From assembly GCA_003854995.1 (NCBI GenBank), contig RQOI01000367.1, positions 1 to 30,024 on the forward strand: a stretch of 30,024 nucleotides of DNA, read 5' to 3'. A program made the translations under genes and the position numbers. Positions within the stretch are counted from its first letter, which is position 1, and each line of letters starts with the position of its first letter. The notes under the pieces were generated by a model, which was not told the DNA's origin, ran no database searches, and worked only from the letters and a program-made list of their open reading frames with translations. The DNA comes from Candidatus Zhuqueibacterota bacterium (GTDB lineage Bacteria > Zhuqueibacterota > Zhuqueibacteria > Residuimicrobiales > Krinioviventaceae). Below, piece after piece: positions 1-8,548 of the stretch.

Positions 1-699
1 AGCGGCACCTGGACGCATCTGACATCCGTATGTTTTACCAGCCCGGATACGGGCTGGGTCGTCGGCTATAACAACACCATCCTGAGAACCGTGGATGGCG
101 GTGACAGCTGGATGCCGCAATCTGATTTTCCTTTTGGCGATAAGATTTACCGATTCAATGATTACGCCTTTTGGGATGACGCCTGGCATGCCGTCTTTTT
201 CAGCGACGCAAAAACCGGCTGGATCGTCGGGAATTACGGCAACATTCTCAAGACCAGAGATGGCGGCATAAACTGGCGCGTCGTCTATGCGGGCACACAG
301 AGCCATCTGCGATCTGTCTTTTTTGCCGATGCCAATAACGGCTGGCTGTTCGGCGACGACGGCATCATTCTCTTCACGGACGAGGGCGAGTTGATGCAGG
401 TGCAAGGATTCGCAGCGCAAACTGCGGCTCTCCCTGAACGGCCGGCTCTCGGACAAAACTATCCGAATCCGTTCAATTCCATGACAAAGATTGAATTCAG
501 TCTCCCGACGTCAAGTCACGTTTCGCTCAAACTCTATAATTTATTGGGCGAGGAAATCGCGACGCTTTTCGACGACCGGACTATTGCCGGAAATTATGCG
601 ATAAATTTTAATGCGGAAAATTTGCCAAGCGGATTTTACCTCTACAGCTTGCAGGCGGATGGATTTTCAGCGAGCAAAAAACTGACGCTGCAAAAATAA
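1..699 (+). CDS. YCF48-like beta-propeller protein with T9SS sorting domain (5' end missing)
   Basis: The frame is open from the first base, so the true start lies upstream of the window; an internal GTG at 91 is not a convincing start. The visible 232 codons contain at least three repeats of the YCF48/BNR-like type, each with a sequence close to SVFFxDxxxGWxVGxxGxIL followed by TxDGGxxW (for example DAKTGWIVGNYGNILKT near positions 205-255). Such repeats form beta-propeller blades. The last 85 or so residues are a type IX secretion C-terminal domain: LGQNYPNPFN, then LYNLLGEEIATL, ending in SGFYLYSLQ and KKLTLQK. By family knowledge this tail directs export across the outer membrane and is then usually removed. 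The protein is probably secreted or cell-surface; its ligand is unknown. It is separated by about 130 bp from the next plus-strand gene. Confidence 0.88.
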   Translation, partial: SGTWTHLTSVCFTSPDTGWVVGYNNTILRTVDGGDSWMPQSDFPFGDKIYRFNDYAFWDDAWHAVFFSDAKTGWIVGNYGNILKTRDGGINWRVVYAGTQSHLRSVFFADANNGWLFGDDGIILFTDEGELMQVQGFAAQTAALPERPALGQNYPNPFNSMTKIEFSLPTSSHVSLKLYNLLGEEIATLFDDRTIAGNYAINFNAENLPSGFYLYSLQADGFSASKKLTLQK

Positions 700-830
700 C
701 ATCCCGGACACATCGATCGACTTGACTTCTGCCTCAAGAAAATTTCATTTTGTATTGTACAAAAGTGTTTGAATTTCCAAATTCTTTCTGCATACTGGTC
801 GTGCGCATCATTTCAAGAAAGGATTGCCAT

Positions 831-2258
831 ATGGAACCCGATAACAGAACTCCGCAGCATCGTTCAAGTGCGGTGTCCAGACGTCGATTTATGCAGACAA
901 CGGCGCCGGCCATTGCCGCCGCCACCGTTGTGCCTCGCTACGTGCTGGGAGGCGCCGGCTTTACCCCGCCGAGTGACAAACTCAATATCGCCATGATCGG
1001 CGTCGGCGGCCAGGGCATGCAGAATACCCGGAATCTGCTGCAGCAGAACGACGTGCAGATCGTCGCCATCGCTGATACCGAGGAGTGGGCCGACTATAGC
1101 CGCTTTTACCACGCAGAGCCCGGAGGCAGAAAACCGACCTTTGACCGCATCACCAGACACTATGCGAGCAATCCGGCCACCGCCGACTGGGCCGAATGCA
1201 GCGTCTATATCGATTTTCGCCGCATGCTGGATCAGGAAAAGGATTACGACGCCGTGGTGATTTCTACGCCCGATCACACCCACGCCGTTGCAGCCATGGC
1301 CGCGATTGACAGAAAAAAACACATCTACATTGAAAAACCGTTGGCGCGCACGATTTCAGAAGTGCGAAAATTGACAAGTGCGGCGAAACAGGCGGGCATC
1401 ATCACCCAACTGGGACATCAGGGGCATGGCGATGAAGGCATCCGCCTGACGCGCGAATGGATACAGCACGGCGCCATTGGTGAGGTCACAGAAGTGCATT
1501 CCTGGAGCGACGGACCGAACAAATCCGCTGCGGGTCGGCCGGCCGAGCAGCCGCCGGCGCCGGCAGGCCTGGACTGGGATCTGTGGATCGGTCCTGCGCC
1601 CTATCGAGCCTATCATCCAGAGTACACGCCGTGCGGCTGGCGCTATTACTGGGACTTTGGCACTGCCAAAATCGGCGACATGGGATCGCACAATATGGAT
1701 CCGGCCTTTTTTGCTCTGGATTTGGGATATCCCGAATGGGTTGAAGCCCGCAGCGCCTGGGGTGATCGCGAAAAGAGGCCCTACGTATCCATCGTCCATT
1801 ATCAATTTCTCGCCCGTGGGCAACACCCGCCGGTGCGGCTCATCTGGTACGAAGGATTGATGCCGCCTCGACCCGAAGAACTTGAGCTAGGTCGGGATTT
1901 GACGGGCGACGGCAACGGCATCCTGTTCGTCGGTGAAAAAGGCAAAATCATGTGTCCCGGCTGGGCCGGCAATCCGCGCATCATTCCTGAAGCGAAAATG
2001 CGAGAATATACCACGCCGCCCAAGACACTGCCCCGCGTCGGCGGCATCTATCGCGACTGGATCAACGCCTGCAAGACCGGCGAGAAAGCCAGCTCAGACT
2101 GGAGCTATTCGGGCCCCTTCATCGAAGCCATTCTGGCCGGTGTGGTGGCGATGCGGATTGAGGAAAAGCTCTATTGGAACTGGACCGATATGAAAGCGAA
2201 CCATCCCGATGCGGAACAGTATATCTTTCCCGAGTATCAGAATGGCTGGACGCTGTAG
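831..2258 (+). CDS. Tat-exported Gfo/Idh/MocA family oxidoreductase
   Basis: Predicted NAD(P)-dependent sugar or polyol dehydrogenase of 475 residues. I chose the ATG at 831 because it follows an AAGAAAGGA ribosome-binding site and begins a clear twin-arginine signal (SRRRFM at residues 16-21, then an Ala-rich hydrophobic stretch to about residue 40). A longer reading frame from a TTG at 750 has no support. The Rossmann fold starts with IAMIGVGGQG (53-62), and the family hallmark EKPLA is at 168-172. The C-terminal alpha/beta domain includes GDMGSHNMDP and ends normally, so the gene looks intact. A folded cofactor-bearing enzyme with a Tat signal implies periplasmic action. In this family, exported members occur with sugar isomerase-like and glycosidase genes and can act on glycosides, including by 3-oxidation; that role here is inference. 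The substrate is not readable from sequence. Confidence 0.93.
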   Translation: MEPDNRTPQHRSSAVSRRRFMQTTAPAIAAATVVPRYVLGGAGFTPPSDKLNIAMIGVGGQGMQNTRNLLQQNDVQIVAIADTEEWADYSRFYHAEPGGRKPTFDRITRHYASNPATADWAECSVYIDFRRMLDQEKDYDAVVISTPDHTHAVAAMAAIDRKKHIYIEKPLARTISEVRKLTSAAKQAGIITQLGHQGHGDEGIRLTREWIQHGAIGEVTEVHSWSDGPNKSAAGRPAEQPPAPAGLDWDLWIGPAPYRAYHPEYTPCGWRYYWDFGTAKIGDMGSHNMDPAFFALDLGYPEWVEARSAWGDREKRPYVSIVHYQFLARGQHPPVRLIWYEGLMPPRPEELELGRDLTGDGNGILFVGEKGKIMCPGWAGNPRIIPEAKMREYTTPPKTLPRVGGIYRDWINACKTGEKASSDWSYSGPFIEAILAGVVAMRIEEKLYWNWTDMKANHPDAEQYIFPEYQNGWTL

Positions 2259-2316
2259 TGCAGCAGATGAGCAAGAGTTATCTAGCGCGGCCTTTGGCGG
2301 CAACAAAAAAAATCTA

Positions 2317-2398
2317 AACCACAGAGGACGCCGAGTTCACAGAGGAAATGAAGCGAAATCAGGCACTATCTCTGCGAATCTCGGCGGCCTCTGTGGTT
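2317..2398. repeat. Intergenic inverted-repeat element, copy 1
   Basis: The left arm 2317-2335 (AACCACAGAGGACGCCGAG) and right arm 2380-2398 are reverse complements at 18 of 19 positions. The similarity continues inwards for about ten more bases with a one-base indel. The arms enclose about 44 nt. It lies between the ends of two convergent genes, where it could also act as a two-way transcript end, though there is no clear U-tract. A diverged second copy lies at 16630-16799. No open reading frame or transposase is associated. Confidence 0.7.
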
Positions 2399-2480
2399 GG
2401 CTTGTAAACTCTGAAAAAACTACAATGCTGCCTGTTTGCAGTCTGGGGGATCAGATAAACTGACTTGTTTATAACGCTTA

Positions 2481-3387
2481 TCAATTTCCCGGTTTCAGAT
2501 GCTTTTGCAAAAAATCCAGAATCACCTGCCAGTCGGATGGGGCATTGCCGTGGCCGCCGGCCCGCATGCAAAAGCCAATGTCGTTTGATGGCGACGCGCT
2601 CCGCATCCACGGCCGCGTCCGTCTCGAAATAATCGAGCGCGCGACTCAATCCCCAGCTCCACGCCGAGATGGCGCCCCACTCGTCTGCCGCTAGAGCCGA
2701 ACTTTCAGGTTTGGCGAAGGGGCCTCGCACGCCATGTTGGGCACCGCCTGGGAAATCGGATTCGATATCGCCGTAATAGACCGTCGCTAGGCCCATGCCG
2801 CGCGCCAGCACCGACTCTACATCCAGCCGGCCAAACGGGAATCCGGCAGCGGCGGGCACCTTCTGTCTCTCTCGATTCCAGATGAATCCCTCCCTGACCC
2901 CCGCATCCTCCACCATCAGTGAATTGGCTGTGAAAGCAATGTTCAAAAGCACTGGCACGGGTGCGGTCGCTTGGGCCGGCACATAGAGCAACAGATCCAT
3001 ATAGGGCTCATCAGCATTCTCGGCAAAATAGATCGTCACCTGCGTGCGCTTTGCCCTGCCGGCAAACGCCGGCGCTCCCTGCTCAAAGACAGCACAACGA
3101 AGGTTCTGCGACGCCGGCGATCTGCCGAACTGGTGCTGCTCGAACAGCCCGATGATTTCGCCGCGGCGCTTTTGCGTCCAGATATCCGCACTGTCCACTA
3201 TCTGGCCATCTGCGCAAACGAGCGGATTTGGCAGCGTGTATTCGCCGACGCGCGCCTCAGTAGAGTTGACCGGAATGCCGGCGACGCTGTCATCCGGCGC
3301 ATCGGCGATTTGGCCCCGCACCGGGGATGTGAACAGGAACAGCGCCAGCACGAGCAGCCCTAGGCGCAGATCAATTTTCACTGACAT
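2481..3387 (-). pseudogene. Glucuronoyl-esterase-like (CE15-type) alpha/beta hydrolase, broken by internal deletion
   Basis: The N-terminal part starts at ATG 3387 with a signal peptide (LGLLVLALFLFTSPVRG) and runs about 265 residues parallel to the intact esterase at 16876-18213: NPLVCADGQIV, QHQFGR, then DEWGAISAWSWGLSRALDY and AVDAERVAI. Immediately after this, where the nucleophile elbow (GxSRxGK) should be, the frame becomes nonsense near 2590. A different frame resumes with the C-terminal end of the same family, including MRAGGHGNAPSDW, which carries the expected catalytic His region, and stops with TGA at 2481-2483. By comparison with the intact relative about 150 residues are missing, including the catalytic Ser. 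The original frame runs on to 2359 only by chance, through the repeat element. A functional product is unlikely. An assembly collapse could look the same. Confidence 0.8.
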
Positions 3388-3414
3388 GACCGCCTCCTGA
3401 TAAAAATAGCCTCT

Positions 3415-5341
3415 TCAATTGGCTGGCCTCGAAATGAGCGCAACCGGTCCCAGCAGTCCCGATTCCTGCACAGGTGGCAAAGGGCCGAAGAATCGAATGC
3501 CATCGCTCCCAGCCAGCACTCTCTGTCCGGCTTTTGCCCGGTGATCGCCGAGCAGGCGATTGGTCCACTGGTTGGTCACCTCAATGCGACAGTCATTGGC
3601 GCCCGGTTTGAGCAGACGCGTGATATCGAACAGATAAGGTGGCTTCCACCCTGTCCCGGCCGCTTTGCCATTGACAAAAACCTCGGCAATATCCCGCACT
3701 TCGCCCAGATCCAGGATCACTTGCGTATCACCTCGAAACCAGTCTGCCAACGCATCGATGGTTTTCACATAGGCCGCCGTGCCGGAAAAATAGCGCACAC
3801 CGGAATCCGCATGCGCTGTCCAGGACTGCAGCTGCGCAAGCTGTATCTTTTCCGGCGCTCCCGAATTGGCGGGAAATGACACGTCCCAGGGACCAGCCAA
3901 AATAGTGCGAGTTGTTACAAAATCATCCTGCCGAAGAGACTCTGCGTCGGCAGCGCGCTGTTGAAAAACGACCAGGACGGAGCCGTAGGGTGACAGCGTC
4001 AGGGGCACTGTGGTCAGACTGTCGGCGCTTTTGTACGCCGCCGGCCGGCGCTCACCCGTATCGGGGGACCACAGCTCGGGCGTTTTGCCCGTCACTCGGA
4101 AACGGACATCGATATCTGCAGCGCGATCAGAGCCGTTTACCACAAAATAGATATCGGCAGTCGCAGTGCGACGATGAATCCAGTGCACATCCATGTCCAG
4201 CGTTCGACTGTATTCGACGTCCTTGGCGATCTGCATTGACGCGAGGACATCGGCCAGCGGCAGCCCCCAGATGACCTGGCCTTTGCCGGCCGTTCGTCTC
4301 GTGCGGCTGATGCCATCGAGGTCGCCCCACAATGCTGTGGCGAGCGCCCCTATTTTCGCATCGACGTCGGGATAGCCGGCCAGGCTGGGCGAGGCGATCG
4401 GTTTGCGTCCCAGGACCGTGGCGCCGCCCTCGACCAGAACCGCGATCTTTTCCAGCACCGGCAGAAACGGTCGCGCATCATAGCCGCGCCGGCGTTGAAA
4501 CTCGGCCAGCATGTCATCCGTCCAGTTCTGCATGCCCGCCTCCCAGCTGTCCAGCATGACGTAGCGCAGAGCTGTGCCGTAGAGCGGACCCAGCGCCTCG
4601 GCGATAGGGCGCAGATAATCGCGGATATAGGCCTCGGTGTGGTTGCGGCTGAGTTTATCCACTTCAAAGCCCAGGCCTGTGGGCATGGCCGGTCGCCTTT
4701 GCGCGCGCGACCCTATCCGGCATGGCCGGCAGCCGACAGGCCAGGACGGCGATATCTTTATAAAAGGTGGGATCCGGTTGGCCCGACCGGCTCGCCTGTC
4801 CCAGATTGCGGATGGGGCTGTTGTTGCGCGGCGGCTGCGGCAGCTTGCCGCTGAAGGTCGCTGGCCCGTGAAGCAGCGTGTCGCTGCTGACCAGTTTTTT
4901 CATCGCCTGGTGCGGTTGCACCCAGGGTCCGCCGGTGAGGCTCCAGCCGGCGGAACTGAAGATGGCCATCTCCAGACGCAGCCGTTCGGCCTCCTGCGCC
5001 GCATGGCGGAGGGCGGCGAGCCACTCCGGCGTGCCGAATAAAAGCTGATTTTCAATGGTTTGCCCGCTGCCAAAGGCGACGTCGGCTAATTGAAAACCCG
5101 CAATGCCCACCCGACGCATGCATTCAAGATCTTTAGTGATCCCGTCGAGCGTGACATTTCCGCCCGTCCAGTGCCACCACGTCCGCGGTCTGGCGGCATC
5201 CGGCGGATGCTGAAAATTGTCGTACAGAGAATCCGACGACGAATCGGCAAAAAGGTGCAGTGCGGAGAGGTGCAGAATGAGGAGTGAAAGAATGGCTATT
5301 TTGAAATTTTTTTGTGTCCAGTTCGTTACGACGTTGTTCAT
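3415..5341 (-). pseudogene. GH106-type alpha-L-rhamnosidase, broken (frameshift and two internal deletions)
   Basis: Two overlapping frames make one decayed gene. Frame one starts at ATG 5341, 12 bases after the stop of the upstream gene, with a GGGAG ribosome-binding site and a signal peptide. It has GH106-like ARPRTWWHWTGGNVT, GITKDLECMRRVGIAGFQ and FSSAGWSLTGGPWV, and reaches FYKDIAVLACRLP before turning to nonsense near 4720. Frame two resumes around 4686 with GLGFEVDKLSRNHTEAYI, DSWEAGMQNWTDDM and RRRGYDARPFLPVL. It then jumps within one codon (near 4455) to KIAVLVEGGATVLGRKP, which in this family belongs several hundred residues further on. The end, with FVNGKAAGTGW and EVTNQWTNRLLGD, is a normal C-terminal galactose-binding-like domain. 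About 640 codons remain against roughly 1,000 in the family; much of the catalytic barrel is gone. Family assignment is from remembered motifs. Confidence 0.75.
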
Positions 5342-5353
5342 TTGACTCCCGTT

Positions 5354-8300
5354 CTATTTCAGCACTACAAGTTTTTTAGTTTGCGAAAATTCGCTGGTCT
5401 CAAAGCGATAATAATACAAACCGCTGCCAATATCGTTGGCATCAAAATCCACTTTATGCACGCCTGCCCCCAACTCTTCATTCACCAGCAAGGCGACCTC
5501 TCGCCCCATCAGGTTGTACACGGCGAGTTTCACCAATGATCTGTGCGGCACCGTAAACTGGATGGTCGTCCCGGCATTGAACGGATTGGGATAGTTTTGA
5601 TCCAAGCCGAATTGTTTCAACGGTCCAATTTGAACCTCCAGCTCTTGCGAATACTGAGAGCCGCCATCCGTATCTATCTGTCGCAATCGATAGTGATATG
5701 AACCGGGCGCTACATCCGAGTCTTTGCACGAATAGGCATGCCGCGTCGCGGTCGTCCCATGACCCTTCACAAAGCCGATTCTCTCCCAGGCTTGTTCCGA
5801 TTTGCACTCAATCTCAAATCCATAATTATTCCGTTCCGATTCAGTGACCCATTCCAGCGTAACATCATGCCCATTGACGTGCGCGGCAAACAGTGCCAAC
5901 TCGACTGGAATGGCATCACTCCCTTCGGTGAGGGTCAGGAACTGATTCGCTTGCATATCTTCCCACACCTGGATCAAACCGCTGGGCCACACCACCACCA
6001 GCGAATCGATCATATCCGCATCGCCAAAGCCAAACTCGACATTCAAGCTGTTCTGGGTTCCGAAACCGGTCTGACCGGATATTTCGCGAAGTTGCCACAC
6101 TGGCCTTCCGCCGATGAGTGCTTTGGCTCGCACCTTGGCGCCGATGGCCGAGCGATTGGATGCGGTGCCCACGCACTTGATGTTGAGCCAGTGATTGTCA
6201 TTGCCGTTGTTTTGATATAGCCTATTTTTTCCTTCAGCTGCGACAAACAAGTCCAAATCACCATCATTATCAAAATCGCCCCAACAACAACCAGTGGAGT
6301 ATCCTTCATCGAGAACAATAATTGGATCGTTCACCTTTTTAAAGGTCGCATCACCATTGTTCTCATATAAAAAATTATGCTCATCCCAATAATTGCTGAC
6401 AAACAGATCTAAATCGCCATCATTGTCATAGTCCCCCCAGCAAGAACCAACTGAAAAACCTCCATCGTTTGCCAGGTCTTGATCAACTATTTTTGTAAAG
6501 CTACCGTCGCCATTATTCGAATACAAATCATTATTCTCCTCAATATTCGCAACAAACAGGTCAAGATCACCATCATTGTCATAATCACCCCAGCAGCATC
6601 CTATGGATTGATGTACGTCATTTACGATATCGCCATCTGTGACTTTGATAAAGGTGCCATCCGCGTTATTTCGATATAAAAAGTTTTGCCCGAGATTTGC
6701 GACAAACAAGTCCAAATCCTCGTCATTGTCAAAATCAGTGCAGCTGCATCCATAAGAAAAGCCATTATCTTGGACAAGGATCCCTTCATCAATTTTGTGC
6801 AATTCACCGTGCACATTTTTATAAAAAAAGTTGTTTTGATTTTGTCCGTTATCAAAATTTTGTGCATTTGATACAAATAGGTCGAGGTAACCATCTTTAT
6901 CAGAATCAAACCAGCAACACCCGCTTGACCAACCGCCGTCGTCAACCTGTGACTGTACTATGCAAAAATCTTGTCCATTGTCACAATTTTTAAAGAGAGC
7001 ATTATTTTCATCCTCAAAATTTGATATGAACAGATCTGGATTGTCATCATTATCAAAATCGCCCCAGGTACAGCCAAACGATTCATTTTCATCCGTTACT
7101 ATGCACACGTCAGTTATTTTCGTAAAGGTGCCGTCTCCGTTATTCGAGTATAAATTGTTCCGCCCTGAATTTGCCACAAATAAATCCAAATAGCAGTCAT
7201 TATTAAAGTCAATCCAACTACACCCCATTGACAACTCGTCATCATTGATAATATCGCCGCACATCACCTGTGAAAACAGAGGCTGTAATAAGCTTAGGTC
7301 ATAGATGTATGCTGCACCTGTGTCTTTCCAAATAACATCACTCATGTGGGCTCCGACAACGACATGATTTCCGCTGATGCAGACTGAATTGCCAAATTCG
7401 TCGCCAGGCTGAGCATCACTGGCGGTCAGCTTTGCCACCAAAGCCCAGGTATGAGTCAGATTTTTAAAAATATAGACTGCTCCTGAATTTTCGCCCCGAT
7501 AATCGTCGTCATAGGCTCCAACTGCAATGTAATCACCGCAAATAGAGACGGATATACCGAAATGATCCTCGGCATGACCTCCGGCGGCCAGCAATTTTGC
7601 ATGTTCTATCCAGGATGTGCCGACTCTTTTGAACACATACGCGGCGCCGGCGTTTTCCCCATTGGCATCATTTGCGTATGTTGCTCCAATTACAATAAAA
7701 TCCTGATCAAAGGAAACACAGCTCCCAAAAAGATCACCCTCTGCCCCGTCGCTGGCAGTCAGTTTTTGCACCTGTTTCCAACCGGAGTCATCACGCTTGA
7801 AAATATAGGCTGAGCCTGAATTATCACCATTATCATCATCATTCCATGCCCCAACAACGATCTCGTTCCCACAAATAGAGACTCCTGAACCAAAATAATC
7901 GAACGAGCTGCCGTCACTGGCAAGCAATTTTTTCTCCTCTTCCCATGCTGCGCCATTATATTTGAAAATATAAGCTGACCCTGACTCACCTCCCATATTA
8001 TCAGTATACATCGCTCCTAATACGGCATATTCACCATCGACGGAAACAGATTTGCCAAGTCCATCATAAGCAGAATTATCCCCAGGGATGAGTATGTCCT
8101 GTTCAATCCACACCGAGCCCTCTCTTTTAAAGATATATCCCTGACCCGAGCACCAGTCGGCAAATGCTGCACCGACGAGGATAAAGTCTCGACTCATTGC
8201 AAGACCCTGGGCAAAATTATCTTCTCTGGTTCTATCGCTAGCGATTAATTTTTGGCTCTTGATCCAATCGGTTCTATTCCAGTTAAAAACATAGGCTGAG

Positions 8301-8503
8301 CCCGCATTGAAGATAGTACCCATGATAGATTCGAGATCATCACCCAAGGCGCCAATGACGACAACATCTTCATCTATGGTAACAGAGCACCCAAACCAAT
8401 CTTCGCTTGCTCTATCGTCAGCCGTCAATTTAATTTCGAATTGAGCGTATAGATAGTTAGCAGGAGAAACGATTAAAAACGTAAATAAGATCAGGCTTTT
8501 CAT
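5354..8503 (-). CDS. Double seven-bladed FG-GAP/VCBS propeller protein with ASPIC/UnbV domain and T9SS tail
   Basis: Secreted protein of 1049 residues. ATG 8503 follows a GAGAGG ribosome-binding site and starts a signal peptide (MKSLILFTFLIVSPANYLYAQ); an in-frame ATG at 8536 lacks one. Residues about 22-410 hold seven integrin-like repeats of the type KLTASDG..D.FG.SVS..GD.VVVGA. Residues about 415-765 hold seven VCBS-type repeats with calcium-loop motifs such as GDYDNDGDLDLFVAN. An ASPIC/UnbV domain follows (HWLNIKCVGT... to VVVWPSGLIQVW, about 770-850). Next comes a beta-sandwich segment (VELALFAAHVNGHDVTLEW), then the T9SS tail from about 968 (LDQNYPNPFNAGTTIQF). Two complete seven-bladed propellers in tandem are likely. 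Function is unknown; surface adhesion or ligand binding is plausible. It follows the next gene upstream by 45 nt, so it may be in one transcript with it. Confidence 0.92.
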   Translation of the reverse strand: MKSLILFTFLIVSPANYLYAQFEIKLTADDRASEDWFGCSVTIDEDVVVIGALGDDLESIMGTIFNAGSAYVFNWNRTDWIKSQKLIASDRTREDNFAQGLAMSRDFILVGAAFADWCSGQGYIFKREGSVWIEQDILIPGDNSAYDGLGKSVSVDGEYAVLGAMYTDNMGGESGSAYIFKYNGAAWEEEKKLLASDGSSFDYFGSGVSICGNEIVVGAWNDDDNGDNSGSAYIFKRDDSGWKQVQKLTASDGAEGDLFGSCVSFDQDFIVIGATYANDANGENAGAAYVFKRVGTSWIEHAKLLAAGGHAEDHFGISVSICGDYIAVGAYDDDYRGENSGAVYIFKNLTHTWALVAKLTASDAQPGDEFGNSVCISGNHVVVGAHMSDVIWKDTGAAYIYDLSLLQPLFSQVMCGDIINDDELSMGCSWIDFNNDCYLDLFVANSGRNNLYSNNGDGTFTKITDVCIVTDENESFGCTWGDFDNDDNPDLFISNFEDENNALFKNCDNGQDFCIVQSQVDDGGWSSGCCWFDSDKDGYLDLFVSNAQNFDNGQNQNNFFYKNVHGELHKIDEGILVQDNGFSYGCSCTDFDNDEDLDLFVANLGQNFLYRNNADGTFIKVTDGDIVNDVHQSIGCCWGDYDNDGDLDLFVANIEENNDLYSNNGDGSFTKIVDQDLANDGGFSVGSCWGDYDNDGDLDLFVSNYWDEHNFLYENNGDATFKKVNDPIIVLDEGYSTGCCWGDFDNDGDLDLFVAAEGKNRLYQNNGNDNHWLNIKCVGTASNRSAIGAKVRAKALIGGRPVWQLREISGQTGFGTQNSLNVEFGFGDADMIDSLVVVWPSGLIQVWEDMQANQFLTLTEGSDAIPVELALFAAHVNGHDVTLEWVTESERNNYGFEIECKSEQAWERIGFVKGHGTTATRHAYSCKDSDVAPGSYHYRLRQIDTDGGSQYSQELEVQIGPLKQFGLDQNYPNPFNAGTTIQFTVPHRSLVKLAVYNLMGREVALLVNEELGAGVHKVDFDANDIGSGLYYYRFETSEFSQTKKLVVLK

Positions 8504-8524
8504 GAGTCGGCCTCTCTCTTTATT

Positions 8525-8538
8525 GATTGTATTCAATC
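8525..8538. promoter_or_regulatory. Palindrome in the leader of the double-propeller gene
   Basis: GATTG-TATT-CAATC lies 22 bases upstream of the start at 8503. The surrounding leader (a palindrome followed on the minus strand by TCAATAAAG and a purine-rich ribosome-binding site) resembles the leader of the next paralogue at 11057-11091. It could be an operator or a small mRNA hairpin; which one cannot be told from sequence. Confidence 0.3.
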
Positions 8539-8548
8539 GTTCATATTT

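Noticed and set aside
722..758. A TTGACT box and later TATTGT upstream of the oxidoreductase gene
   Set aside because: The spacing is about 25 bases, too long for a sigma-70 promoter, and no better -10 box lies at 16-18 bases.
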